A stretch of 31,947 nucleotides of DNA from JBCBWG01 sp039039985 (GCA_039039985.1 JBCCOV010000033.1:1-31947), one strand, 5' to 3'; positions 24,396 to 31,947 are shown, counted from the first letter of the stretch. The notes: a model not told the origin generated them from the letters alone. Numbers and translations: made by a program.

Positions 24396-25184
24396 ATGAA
24401 AGCTCTGGCAATTGCCGCGACGGGAATGACGGCACAACAGCTGAACGTTGAAGTCATTTCCAACAACGTTGCGAACATTAATACAACGGGGTTTAAGCGC
24501 GGCCGCGCAGAGTTTTCTGACTTGCTTTATCAGGTGCAGAAAGCAGAAGGGGCGCCGACCGTTGCGGGCGAAGCCGGCAGTCCGACGGGCATCCGCGTTG
24601 GCTTGGGGGTGAAGCCGACCGCTGTACGCAACATTCACATTCAGGGTGCGTTAGCTGAAACTGGAAACGATCTGGACGTCGCAATCAACGGCCGCGGCTT
24701 CTTCCAGATCACGGGCCCAAATGGTGAGACCGTCTATTCCCGATCTGGCTCATTCAACAAGAATGCGAACGGTCAGCTGGTGAATTCCGACGGTTATCTG
24801 GTGACGCCGAACATTACCGTCCCTGAGAACACGACAAAAATCACGATCAACCAGAGCGGTCAGGTTTTTGCAACGATTGATGGGCAGCAAGAACCCCAGG
24901 AGATTGGCCAGCTGACCTTGGCGATATTTGCAAATCCGGCCGGTCTGAAGCCGATGAGTGGAAATCTGTTCCAGGCGACTACGGCATCTGGCACGGCTGT
25001 AACTGGTGTTCCGGGCGAAAATAGTATCGGTACAATCACGCAAGGTTACCTCGAATCCTCAAATGTGGATCCGGTGAAAGAACTGACGGAATTGATATCG
25101 GCGCAGCGCGCCTATGAAATGAATTCCAAGATCATTCAAGCTGCGGATGAAATGCTTGGAACTGTGTCCAAGGGCATTCGTTAG
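24396..25184 (+). CDS. flgG: distal rod protein FlgG
   Basis: At 262 residues this is the normal FlgG length. Start: MKALAIAATGMTAQQLNVEV, then NNVANINTTGFKRGRAEFSD. The FlgG-specific insertion IHIQGALAETGNDLDVAING follows, and the end is LESSNVDPVKELTELISAQR with YEMNSKIIQAADEMLGTV. It forms the long distal rod that passes through the P and L rings. ATG 24396 has an AGGA-type site. It is followed by flgA after 27 bases. Confidence 0.97.
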   Translation: MKALAIAATGMTAQQLNVEVISNNVANINTTGFKRGRAEFSDLLYQVQKAEGAPTVAGEAGSPTGIRVGLGVKPTAVRNIHIQGALAETGNDLDVAINGRGFFQITGPNGETVYSRSGSFNKNANGQLVNSDGYLVTPNITVPENTTKITINQSGQVFATIDGQQEPQEIGQLTLAIFANPAGLKPMSGNLFQATTASGTAVTGVPGENSIGTITQGYLESSNVDPVKELTELISAQRAYEMNSKIIQAADEMLGTVSKGIR

Positions 25185-25211
25185 TAGCGTTGAGGCGACG
25201 GGAGGCCTGAC

Positions 25212-25694
25212 ATGAAAACTGCTGGCGGGCAGCTTTGGTTTGCCATTTTAGCTTCGGTCGCGTGCTTGTCGCTTGTCAAACCGGCATTGGCCGGCTCGCG
25301 ATTGATGAACCTGCCGGTTCCGGCTGCCACGGTCTATCCGGGCGACCGCCTCACCGTGGAAACGCTGCGCACTGCGCGCATGATCGTGCCCGACGGCGCA
25401 CGCCGGTCGTATGCCATGCATGCGCGGCAAGTTACAGGCAAGGTGGCGCGGCACACGCTCCCCGCGGGGCGCGCGATTCCTCTGAGCGCGGTGCGCGAAG
25501 CTTATGCGTTCAAGACTGGTGAGCGCGTGTCAATGGTTCTTGCAGTCGGAGGGTTGCGGATCACTGCCGTTGGCGTGGCGTTGGGCCCCGGAATTGTCGG
25601 GAAGTCGGCGCGGGTGCGCAACATTGATAGTGGCTCGATCATCCACGGTGTCGTCCGGCCGAGCGGTGTTGTTGAGGTTGGTATTCGAAAATGA
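25212..25694 (+). CDS. flgA: P-ring assembly chaperone FlgA
   Basis: The 160-residue protein has a Sec signal peptide (about residues 1-27, hydrophobic LWFAILASVACLSLVKPALA). The SAF-like FlgA domain follows: VYPGDRLTVETLRTARMIVP, then LPAGRAIPLSAVREAYAFKT and a final VRNIDSGSIIHGVVRPSGVV. It works in the periplasm, preventing premature FlgI aggregation. ATG 25212 has GGGAGG seven bases upstream. Its stop overlaps the flgI start (ATGA), which keeps chaperone and client together. Confidence 0.93.
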   Translation: MKTAGGQLWFAILASVACLSLVKPALAGSRLMNLPVPAATVYPGDRLTVETLRTARMIVPDGARRSYAMHARQVTGKVARHTLPAGRAIPLSAVREAYAFKTGERVSMVLAVGGLRITAVGVALGPGIVGKSARVRNIDSGSIIHGVVRPSGVVEVGIRK

Positions 25695-26803
25695 AAAAGC
25701 TCATTGCGGTCGCTTTGACGCTGCTGGCCCTTGCCGGCAGCCTTGCCGTTTCTGCAGTAGCAACCGTTCGGATCAAGGACATCACAACCGTCCGGGGCGT
25801 CCGCGCGAACCAGCTTATCGGATATGGACTGGTCAGCGGTTTGAAAGGCACGGGCGACAGCCTGTCGAATGCGCCTTTTACGGAACTTTCGGTGCGCTCC
25901 ATGCTGGAGCGGCTGGGCGTCAACGTGCGCAAGTCCGAAGCACGGACGCGGAACGTCGCCGCTGTTATCATTACCGCGGAACTGCCGGCCTTTGCCGGTA
26001 CGGGCACCAAGATTGATGTGACGGTTGCGTCGATTGGCGATGCATCGTCACTGGTGGGCGGTGCGCTCATCAGGACGCCGCTTTATGGACCGGACGGCAA
26101 GATTTACGCGGTTGCCCAAGGCGCGGTCATCGTCTCCGGATTCGATGCCAAAGGGCAGAACGAAACTCTGACAAGCGGTGTTCCAACGGCCGGTCGTATC
26201 AGCGGCGGCGCGCTGGTGGAACGCAAGGCGCCAGGTCAGCTTGCTGCCGGCGGCACATTGACGTTTGATCTCAAGAACCCGGATTTCGCGACGTCGGTCG
26301 CAATAACCGATGCGATCAACACGTTTCTGCGCCGCGCTCACGGGCGCGCGGCCGCGCGCGTTGATGGGCCGGGCACCGTGCACGTCAAGCTCCCCCCGCG
26401 AACCGACCCGACGCGCATGGTCGCGGCCATCGGCGCATTGCGTGTTCAACCTGATGTGCCGGCGCGCGTTGTCGTCGATGAGCGAACCGGGACGATTGTG
26501 ATTGGCCACAACGTCAAGGTCACGGAGGTGGCGGTGGCGCATGGCAATCTCACGGTCCGCGTCACCGAAACGCCGAATGTGTCTCAGCCGCTTCCATTTT
26601 CCGACGGTCAAACGGTGGTGACCACGGATACGGCAGTCGAAGCGCGTGAGGAAGAGGGCAGGTTCGTGAAGCTCAAGGGGGTCAACCTCGACACCTTGGT
26701 CGCGGCGCTGAACATGATGGGTCTGAAGCCGCAAGGGATCATCGCGATCCTTCAGGCGACCAAAACGGCCGGCGCGCTCCAGGCTGAGTTAGTGGTGCAA
26801 TAA
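25691..26803 (+). CDS. flgI: P-ring protein FlgI
   Basis: The 370-residue protein has a signal peptide (residues 1-22) and typical FlgI blocks: IKDITTVRGVRANQLIGYGL, then VSGLKGTGDS, FTELSVRSMLERLGVNV and, near the end, LKGVNLDTLVAALNMMGLKP and GIIAILQATKTAGALQAELV. It forms the ring in the peptidoglycan layer around the distal rod. The start overlaps the flgA stop by four bases. A 90-base gap follows before motE, with a GGAGG serving that gene. Confidence 0.97.
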   Translation: MKKLIAVALTLLALAGSLAVSAVATVRIKDITTVRGVRANQLIGYGLVSGLKGTGDSLSNAPFTELSVRSMLERLGVNVRKSEARTRNVAAVIITAELPAFAGTGTKIDVTVASIGDASSLVGGALIRTPLYGPDGKIYAVAQGAVIVSGFDAKGQNETLTSGVPTAGRISGGALVERKAPGQLAAGGTLTFDLKNPDFATSVAITDAINTFLRRAHGRAAARVDGPGTVHVKLPPRTDPTRMVAAIGALRVQPDVPARVVVDERTGTIVIGHNVKVTEVAVAHGNLTVRVTETPNVSQPLPFSDGQTVVTTDTAVEAREEEGRFVKLKGVNLDTLVAALNMMGLKPQGIIAILQATKTAGALQAELVVQ

Positions 26804-26893
26804 CCGGGAACAGTAGCAGCGGAGGCGTGCTGGCGACGTCGCAAGACCTCTCGCAGACGTCAACGGCACGGCGGAACGTAAACGGAGGCGGGC

Positions 26894-27451
26894 GTGATTG
26901 GACAGATGAAGTCGTATCATAGGACTTTGGCCTTGGCTCTTGCGGCTGTGTTTGTCGCAAACGCGAGCCTCGCCGCCAGCAAGAGCAAGCCCAAGCCCAC
27001 AAAGGCAGCGGCTGTTGCACCGTTCTCTACAAAGACGACGAAGGCCAAGTCGCTCGCGCAGCGCTACTGTCTGTCCATTCGCAACGCCGCCGAGGAAGCG
27101 CGGTACGCATTTCAGATCGGCGAGCTTAAACGGTTGCAGGCCAAGATCGACAAGCGCCTCGTTGAGTTGCGCGAGCGGGCTGCCGAACTCAAAGAGTGGT
27201 TGGCGAAGCGTGACGCGTTCTCGAAACGCGCGACTGAGAACCTCGTGACCATTTTTGCGACTATGCGGGCCGAGGCGGCCTCCGCCCAACTCGCCAAACT
27301 GAATTTGGCCACGTCAGCGGCCATTATCACGAAACTCGAACCGCGTGCTGCAGCAGCTATTCTCGCGGAGATGCCGGCTGAAGATGCGGCCAAACTTGCA
27401 GCCGTCATATCGGGCGCGGCCGACGGCCCAAAGCGGGAGCAACGCTCTTGA
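26894..27451 (+). CDS. motE: MotE-type periplasmic motility protein
   Basis: The 185-residue protein has a Sec signal (about residues 9-27, LALALAAVFVANASLAAS), then a basic linker and a long charged coiled coil (RYAFQIGELKRLQAKIDKRL, then VELRERAAELKEWLAKRDAF). The C-terminal MgtE-N-like helical repeat is KLEPRAAAAILAEMPAEDAA. In Sinorhizobium MotE stabilises the periplasmic protein MotC, which binds MotB, and its gene lies between flgI and flgH as here. GTG 26894 has GGAGG five bases away and is preferred; ATG 26906 is the alternative and leaves the signal intact. Its stop overlaps the flgH start. Confidence 0.85.
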   Translation: MIGQMKSYHRTLALALAAVFVANASLAASKSKPKPTKAAAVAPFSTKTTKAKSLAQRYCLSIRNAAEEARYAFQIGELKRLQAKIDKRLVELRERAAELKEWLAKRDAFSKRATENLVTIFATMRAEAASAQLAKLNLATSAAIITKLEPRAAAAILAEMPAEDAAKLAAVISGAADGPKREQRS

Positions 27452-28239
27452 GCCTGGGACACGTCATGATGAGCAGAGATTTGTCGGCGCGTGCTGCGGG
27501 ATTGGGGTCTGGCGCTGTCCGCGCAGTGCGTGCGCTTATCGTACTCGTTGTAGCGGGGCACATGGCCGGCTGCGCCGGGCAGCTTGAAGATATTGGAAGA
27601 GCACCGAAACTCTCGCCCGTTGGCGAAGGGCTTGAAAAGCCGGCAATCGTGCCGCCGCCAAAACCAAGAGACGTGCCGGCACGGCTGCAACCCGCCTCGC
27701 TTTGGCGCGACACCAGTGCCGATCTATTTAAAGATCGCCGCGCGCGCCGCGTCGGAGACGTGATCACCGTAACGATATCGATCAAAGACAAAGCAACCCT
27801 CGACAACAGCACCGAGCGCACCAAGGACTCGGAACATAACCTCGGTTTTGAACTCGGATACTCCAAGGATTGGAACGGCAGTTCATCGAGCGGTACCGCG
27901 AACGCCGACTCTAAGCTGAACTCGGGCTCGGAGCACAAAGGCAAGGGTGCTATCGAGCGATCGGAAACCATCGATTTCAACGTCGCTGCAGTTGTGACAG
28001 GCGTTCTGCCGAACGGGAATCTGATCATTCAAGGTAAGCAGGAAATCCGGGTGAACTACGAGCTGAGGGTTCTTCAAGTGACCGGGATCGTCGATCTGCG
28101 CGACATCACAGCCGAAAACACCGTTCCGTATGAACGCATTGCTGAAGCGCGCGTTTCCTACGGCGGGCGCGGTCGCAACATGGAAGTCCAGCAGCCGGGT
28201 TGGCTGCATCAGTTCCTGGATATCGCCAGCCCGATCTAA
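27448..28239 (+). CDS. flgH: L-ring lipoprotein FlgH
   Basis: The 263-residue frame contains a lipobox (MAGC, Cys42 from the TTG start) after a hydrophobic stretch, and the FlgH core: SLWRDTSADLFKDRRARRVG, then DVITVTISIKDKATLDNSTE, GVLPNGNLIIQGKQEIRVNY and VSYGGRGRNMEVQQPGWLHQ. It forms the outer-membrane ring of the basal body. TTG 27448 gives a TTGA overlap with motE but a long n-region; ATG 27466 would put the lipid-modified Cys at 36 and is equally reasonable. fliL follows after 33 bases. Confidence 0.95.
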   Translation: MSLGHVMMSRDLSARAAGLGSGAVRAVRALIVLVVAGHMAGCAGQLEDIGRAPKLSPVGEGLEKPAIVPPPKPRDVPARLQPASLWRDTSADLFKDRRARRVGDVITVTISIKDKATLDNSTERTKDSEHNLGFELGYSKDWNGSSSSGTANADSKLNSGSEHKGKGAIERSETIDFNVAAVVTGVLPNGNLIIQGKQEIRVNYELRVLQVTGIVDLRDITAENTVPYERIAEARVSYGGRGRNMEVQQPGWLHQFLDIASPI

Positions 28240-28272
28240 GACGCCAATGAGCACGAAGCGAGGGAGCGGCGC

Positions 28273-28785
28273 ATGGCCGACAAGACCGAGAACAAATCCG
28301 GCTCGATGTTTGGCACCATCATCACCTTGGCGGTCTTGACCGGGGTTTCGATGGGCGGTGGTTTTGTGTTCGGCTCAATGGTCATGAAAAAACCGGCCGA
28401 AGCGGGAAAGAAGGTTCAGGAAAAGGCCGCGGCAGAAAAGCCGCACAAGCCGAATAAAGCGGGCAAGAAGGTTCCCGGTAAAGCTAAAGCCGGGCATATC
28501 GTTTGGGAAATACCGCCGATTCATGCCACGTTGACGGAACCAAAAGGTATTCGCGTTCGTATCGAAGCGACCGTACTGTTCTCAAAGAGAACGAAGTTAG
28601 AGCGCGAAAAGCTCACGCCTCTCATTGCTGATGACTTTGTGCGTTTCGTGAGGACGCTGTCGCTTGCGCAAATCGAGTCCTCGACTGGTCTTGAGTATCT
28701 GCAATCGGATTTGCTCGACCTTGTCCGTATTCGAACAGACGGTACTGCGAAATGGGTCGCTCTGAAGGGCTTAATCGTTGAATGA
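28273..28785 (+). CDS. fliL: stator-associated protein FliL
   Basis: The 170-residue protein has a single membrane helix (about residues 13-37), a Lys/Ala/Pro-rich linker (about 39-74) and a C-terminal periplasmic FliL domain (IPPIHATLTEPKGIRVRIEA, then LTPLIADDFVRFVRTLSLAQ and LVRIRTDGTAKWVALKGLIV). It surrounds the stator units and supports torque. The basic linker is longer than in many FliL proteins. ATG 28273 follows GGGAG. The stop overlaps the fliP start (ATGA), a classic fliL-fliP arrangement. Confidence 0.93.
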   Translation: MADKTENKSGSMFGTIITLAVLTGVSMGGGFVFGSMVMKKPAEAGKKVQEKAAAEKPHKPNKAGKKVPGKAKAGHIVWEIPPIHATLTEPKGIRVRIEATVLFSKRTKLEREKLTPLIADDFVRFVRTLSLAQIESSTGLEYLQSDLLDLVRIRTDGTAKWVALKGLIVE

Positions 28786-29522
28786 TCAGGTACCTCGCGA
28801 CCTTCATTTTAGGTGTCATTCTGCTCGCGCCGGATGCAGCAGCCCAAATTCCGTCATTGGAAGAGCTGCTGCCAAAAGGCGAATCGAGCACGAGTGGCCG
28901 TATCGTTCAGCTTGTCGCACTGCTTACAGTGCTGTCCATCGCGCCCGGTTTGTTGATAACCGTCACGTGCTTTACGCGATTCATCATTGCGCTTTCATTT
29001 CTCAGAGCCGGCCTGGGTCTTCCCACGACGCCATCCAATCTGGTGCTGATCAGTCTGGCGCTGTTCATGACATTTTTTGTGATGGCCCCAGTCTTCGATG
29101 AGGCCTGGCGGACTGGTATCAACCCGTTGATCAAAAATGAAATCAACGAGCAGGAAGCCTACACCCGCGTCACGAAGCCGTTGCGACAGTTTATGCTGGC
29201 CAACACACGCCAACAGGATCTGGCGCTGTTTGCTGACCTGGCGGAGAAGCGCATCAAAGTCGACCCCAACGCGCAAGAGGTCGATATGCGCATTTTGGTT
29301 CCGGCATTCATGATATCCGAGCTGCGACGAGGCTTCGAAATCGGATTCCTTATCATTTTGCCATTTCTCGTGATCGACTTGATCGTTGCAACCTTGACCA
29401 TGTCCATGGGCATGATGATGCTGCCGCCAACGGCGATTTCATTGCCATTCAAGGTATTGTTCTTTGTGCTGATTGATGGCTGGAATCTATTGGTCGGGGG
29501 GCTCGTCCGATCGTTTTCTTAA
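28782..29522 (+). CDS. fliP: flagellar export gate protein FliP
   Basis: The 246-residue protein begins with a cleavable-signal-like helix (residues 1-21) and has four further membrane segments. Signature blocks are LTVLSIAPGLLITVTCFTRF, then LGLPTTPSNLVLISLALFMT, ILVPAFMISELRRGFEIGFL and MMMLPPTAISLPFKVLFFVL. It starts assembly of the export gate with FliR and FliQ. It is the last gene of arm B before the flagellins, and a 222-base gap follows. Confidence 0.97.
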   Translation: MIRYLATFILGVILLAPDAAAQIPSLEELLPKGESSTSGRIVQLVALLTVLSIAPGLLITVTCFTRFIIALSFLRAGLGLPTTPSNLVLISLALFMTFFVMAPVFDEAWRTGINPLIKNEINEQEAYTRVTKPLRQFMLANTRQQDLALFADLAEKRIKVDPNAQEVDMRILVPAFMISELRRGFEIGFLIILPFLVIDLIVATLTMSMGMMMLPPTAISLPFKVLFFVLIDGWNLLVGGLVRSFS

Positions 29523-29546
29523 CATGACGGCGGCCTGACCGCACAC

Positions 29547-29592
29547 AACGGCATTGCCGTTCGCGATCGCCATTCCGCGACATGCGGCGATC
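29547..29592 (+). terminator. two inverted repeats after fliP, possible weak terminator
   Basis: AACGGC-ATT-GCCGTT (29547-29561) is a perfect 6-base stem with a 3-base loop. GATCGCC (29565-29571) pairs with GGCGATC (29586-29592) across 14 bases. Neither is followed by a T tract, so intrinsic termination is not secure. Their place 25 bases after the fliP stop suits an mRNA end or processing structure separating the long operon from the flagellin gene. Confidence 0.3.
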
Positions 29593-29642
29593 AAACGATC
29601 CCATTAACGCGCCAGCAATGTTTGCGTGCGACAACCACCATC

Positions 29643-29717
29643 TGACAACGGGTTTGGGTTCGCCCAAAGGTATGATGCCGCTCCGTTGTGCCGGCCGATC
29701 CGGTATGTCCCGCGTAA
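29643..29717 (+). promoter_or_regulatory. flagellin leader/promoter block, copy 1, with TTCG-loop inverted repeat
   Basis: This 75-base block reappears before the second flagellin (30951-31026) with about five substitutions and one indel, while the bases next to the start codon differ more. Its most regular part is TTTGGG-TTCG-CCCAAA (29653-29668). A direct repeat GGTATG occurs at 29669 and 29702, 33 bases apart. The ribosome site AAGGGG lies just upstream of ATG 29745. The block could be promoter plus operator, or mRNA leader for FlbT/FlaF control; the sequence alone cannot decide. Confidence 0.6.
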
Positions 29718-29744
29718 CAGTAATCGTCCTAAGGGGCATGCGTA

Positions 29745-30749
29745 ATGACGAGTATCAATACCAACCTGAGTGCTCAAACCGCGCTCCAGGCTCTGAACAG
29801 CATCAACAGTCAACTTGGTGAAACACAGAGCCGCATCGCAACGGGCTATCGTGTAAGTACGGCAGCAGACAACGCTGCTTACTGGTCCATGGCGACGACA
29901 CTTCGTTCCGACAACAAATCGCTGTCAGCCGTTTCCGATGCTCTCGGTCTGGGTGCTGCGTTGGTTGACGTAACGTACACGGCAATGGAAAGCTCGATCG
30001 ACGTCGTCTCCGAGCTGAAGTCGAAACTGGTTGCTGCCCGTGAGCCGGGCGTTGACCGGACAAAAGTTCAAACTGAAGTCGACGAACTGCAAAACCAGCT
30101 TCGCGGCATCGCCGCTGCAGCAAACTTTGCTGGCGAGAACTGGCTGTCGGTTGACACAACTGTCGCTGGCACGACCTACACTGATGCGGAGAACATCGTT
30201 TCTTCGTTCACGCGCTCGTCGAATGAAAACGGTGCAACCGTTAGCGTCGGTACGATCACGGTCGATATCAGCTCGACGTTCCTGTTCAACGCCGACGGCG
30301 GCGCGAGTGCAGCCGATGACGAGATGGGCATTCTCGGTTCGGCACGTTACACCCGTGATGACGCCGACACGAACAACGCAGCGGAAGGTTCCATCAACGC
30401 ATCGGGCACGATCGTGATCGCAAGCGCTGACGGCATGGGCGAAATCAATATTGACGCGGCGACCGATGAAGACATCGACGACTACATCTCGGCCGTCGAC
30501 GCAGCGCTTACGGAAATGACCACGGCCGCTACGGATCTTGGTTCCTCGAAGGCTCGTATTGACCTCCAGAAAGACTTCGTGTCCAGCCTGATGGACTCGA
30601 TCGACCGGGGTATCGCATCGCTGGTTGACGCAGACATGAACGCAGAGTCGACCCGTCTGCAGGCTCTGCAAACGCAACAGCAGCTCGGCATTCAGGCGCT
30701 TTCGATCGCCAACTCGCAGAGCCAGAACATCCTGTCGCTGTTCCGTTAA
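29745..30749 (+). CDS. flagellin (first of tandem pair)
   Basis: The 334-residue protein starts MTSINTNLSAQTALQALNSI and has the D0/D1 block LGETQSRIATGYRVSTAADN, then AAYWSMATTLRSDNKSLSAV. The C-terminal helix is LQALQTQQQLGIQALSIANS, then QSQNILSLFR. The middle (about 135-250) is a small acidic outer domain. This is a typical rhizobial flagellin, exported unfolded and polymerised on FlgK/FlgL. AAGGGG eight bases before the ATG is the ribosome site; an ATG inside the spacer is out of frame and too close to it. The gene ends with a strong terminator. Its central DNA is nearly identical to that of the second flagellin. Confidence 0.97.
   Translation: MTSINTNLSAQTALQALNSINSQLGETQSRIATGYRVSTAADNAAYWSMATTLRSDNKSLSAVSDALGLGAALVDVTYTAMESSIDVVSELKSKLVAAREPGVDRTKVQTEVDELQNQLRGIAAAANFAGENWLSVDTTVAGTTYTDAENIVSSFTRSSNENGATVSVGTITVDISSTFLFNADGGASAADDEMGILGSARYTRDDADTNNAAEGSINASGTIVIASADGMGEINIDAATDEDIDDYISAVDAALTEMTTAATDLGSSKARIDLQKDFVSSLMDSIDRGIASLVDADMNAESTRLQALQTQQQLGIQALSIANSQSQNILSLFR
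30282..30502 (+). repeat. 221-base block shared with second flagellin (31596-31816)
   Basis: Aligned by eye without gaps, the two blocks differ at five positions. All five change the amino acid (Ala/Ser, Asp/Asn, Glu/Gln, Asn/Asp, Ile/Leu), and no silent difference is present. Outside the block, both 5' and 3', many codons differ silently. This is the pattern of recent gene conversion over the outer domain. Confidence 0.8.
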
Positions 30750-30774
30750 GATCGTTCAGATCTACGCCACTCTG

Positions 30775-30805
30775 AAAGGCCTCGTCATACTGACGGGGCC
30801 TTTTT
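30775..30805 (+). terminator. intrinsic terminator of first flagellin gene
   Basis: AAAGGCCTCGTCA pairs with TGACGGGGCCTTT across a TAC loop: 13 base pairs with one G-T, followed by a T tract. It begins 25 bases after the flagellin stop. This is the clearest intrinsic terminator in the window and makes the first flagellin a separate transcript from the second. Confidence 0.9.
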
Positions 30806-30950
30806 GCGTTCTGCTGGATCCGCGTCGTCTCGGGCGTCGCTGTACGGTGATGTCGTGGCCCCCGCATGAAGGCTTCGTTGGTCGCACAACTGGCCAGTAA
30901 CGGCACATGCGTTAACTTTTCAGCAAGGTTTAAATGCAAGAACGGCCGAG

Positions 30951-31026
30951 TGACAACGGATTTGAGTTCGCTCAAAGGTATGATGCCGCTCCGTTGTGCC
31001 GGCCAATCCGGTATGTCCCCGCATAA
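30951..31026 (+). promoter_or_regulatory. flagellin leader/promoter block, copy 2, with TTCG-loop inverted repeat
   Basis: This is the second copy of the block at 29643. Its inverted repeat is TTTGAG-TTCG-CTCAAA (30961-30976): both arms changed at partner positions (G to A on the left, C to T on the right), so the dyad is kept. The start codon is 79 bases after the repeat, close to the 76 of copy 1. AAGGGG again precedes the ATG. Confidence 0.6.
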
Positions 31027-31055
31027 TCCTTACGTCTTCCCAAGGGGCATACGAC

Positions 31056-31947
31056 ATGCTGAACAGCATCAATACCAACCTGGGTGCGATGACAGCGCTG
31101 CAGGCGCTGAACAACACCAACAGCGACCTGAACGAGACGCAGAGCCGTATCGCAACGGGCTATCGCGTTAACACTGCTGCGGACAACGCGGCGTACTGGT
31201 CGATGGCGACCACGCTGCGTTCCGACAACAAATCTCTATCTGCCGTGTCAGACGCACTTGGCCTCGGCGCTGCGCTGGTCGACGTTGCTTACACGGCAAT
31301 GGAAAGCTCGATCGACGTGGTCACCGAGCTGAAGTCGAAACTAGTCGCTGCACGCGAACCAGGTGTTGACCGGACAAAAGTGCAGACTGAGATCGACGAA
31401 CTGCAGAACCAGCTGCGCGGTATTGCAGCGTCCGCCACGTTCGGTGGGGAGAACTGGCTGTCGGTTGACACAACGGGCGTTGGCACGACCTACAATGATG
31501 ACGAGTACGTCGTATCCTCGTTCTCACGTTCATCGAACGCAAACGGCCCAACGGTCAGCGTTGGCACCATCACGATCTCGGTGAGCGCAGTCTATCTGTT
31601 CAACGCCGACGGCGGCGCGAGTGCAGCCGATGACGAGATGGGCATTCTCGGTTCGTCACGTTACACCCGTGATGACGCCAACACGAACAACGCAGCGCAA
31701 GGTTCCATCGACGCATCGGGCACGATCGTGATCGCAAGCGCTGACGGCATGGGCGAAATCAATATTGACGCGGCGACCGATGAAGACCTCGACGACTACA
31801 TCTCGGCCGTCGACGCGGCTCTTCTGGAAATGACAACGGCCGCTACGGATCTTGGTTCCTCGAAGGCCCGTATCGACCTCCAGACAGACTTCGTATCCAG
31901 CCTGATGGACTCGATCGACCGCGGCATTGCATCGCTGGTTGACGCAG
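31056..31947 (+). CDS. flagellin (second of tandem pair, 3' end cut by window)
   Basis: The frame from ATG 31056 runs open to the window end (297 codons). It begins MLNSINTNLGAMTALQALNN and then follows the first flagellin closely (ETQSRIATGYRVNTAADNAA, then YWSMATTLRSDNKSL). The last 35-40 residues, the C-terminal D0 helix, lie beyond the edge. It has two more residues at the start than the first copy and several conservative changes. Rhizobial filaments are usually built from several flagellins, so both copies are probably functional. More copies may follow outside the window. Confidence 0.96.
   Translation, partial: MLNSINTNLGAMTALQALNNTNSDLNETQSRIATGYRVNTAADNAAYWSMATTLRSDNKSLSAVSDALGLGAALVDVAYTAMESSIDVVTELKSKLVAAREPGVDRTKVQTEIDELQNQLRGIAASATFGGENWLSVDTTGVGTTYNDDEYVVSSFSRSSNANGPTVSVGTITISVSAVYLFNADGGASAADDEMGILGSSRYTRDDANTNNAAQGSIDASGTIVIASADGMGEINIDAATDEDLDDYISAVDAALLEMTTAATDLGSSKARIDLQTDFVSSLMDSIDRGIASLVDA

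Noticed and set aside
29681..29707. Sigma28-like promoter (CAAAG ... GCCGAT) in the flagellin leader
   Set aside because: The -10-like GCCGAT is present in copy 1 but reads GCCAAT in copy 2, and the distance to the -35-like element is about 24 bases, far too long.
30895..30916. Sigma54-like element (GGCAC-N5-TT) upstream of the second flagellin
   Set aside because: The -12 half lacks GC after TT, the element is absent from copy 1, and sigma54 control of flagellins is not the rule in this order.

Overview
This window is almost certainly from an alphaproteobacterium of the Hyphomicrobiales (Rhizobiales). The evidence is gene content and order: a Rem/FtcR-type OmpR regulator followed by flgE-flgK-flgL-flaF-flbT-flgD-fliQ-flhA-fliR; a DUF1217-type gene between flgF and motA; a MotE-type gene between flgI and flgH; and FlaF/FlbT-controlled flagellins. 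I cannot name the species. No rRNA, tRNA, CRISPR array, transposase or phage gene was seen.

Layout. (1) 1-2155, minus: an NRPS-like protein, type II thioesterase followed by an adenylation domain, cut by the window edge. (2) 2431-3513, minus: a PilZ (c-di-GMP receptor-like) protein and an unrecognised membrane-anchored protein. (3) 3752-14995, plus: flagellar arm A, starting with the regulator and running through hook, hook-filament junction, flagellin-control and export-gate genes, then four small accessory genes (FliJ-like, FlgJ-like, FlgN-like, FliL-like). (4) 15000-16876: a non-flagellar interlude with a GIY-YIG-like small protein, a converging small protein, a gene-poor stretch and a GntR/UTRA regulator. 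(5) 16903-19801, minus: fliI, flgF and the DUF1217-type gene. (6) 20077-29522, plus: flagellar arm B, motA-fliN-small ORF-flhB-unknown-flgB-flgC-fliE-flgG-flgA-flgI-motE-flgH-fliL-fliP, with many 4-base start/stop overlaps. (7) 29745-31947, plus: two tandem flagellins, the second cut by the window end.

How it works together: FlhA, FlhB, FliP, FliQ and FliR form the export gate and FliI its ATPase. FlgB, FlgC, FlgF, FlgG and FliE build the rod, and FlgA, FlgI and FlgH the P and L rings. FlgD and FlgE make the hook, FlgK and FlgL the junction. MotA drives rotation, FliN belongs to the switch, and FlaF/FlbT tune flagellin synthesis. fliF, fliG, fliM, motB, motC and fliK are not in the window.

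The strongest unusual signals are in the flagellin pair. A 75-base leader is duplicated upstream of both genes and carries a TTCG-loop inverted repeat with a compensatory base-pair change. A 221-base central coding block differs at only five positions, all amino-acid changing, while the 5' parts differ at many synonymous sites. Also notable are the NRPS-like protein with Val at the usual Asp site, the regulator without a phosphoacceptor Asp, and several unrecognised genes inside the flagellar operons. I did not find a convincing wholly new multi-gene system.
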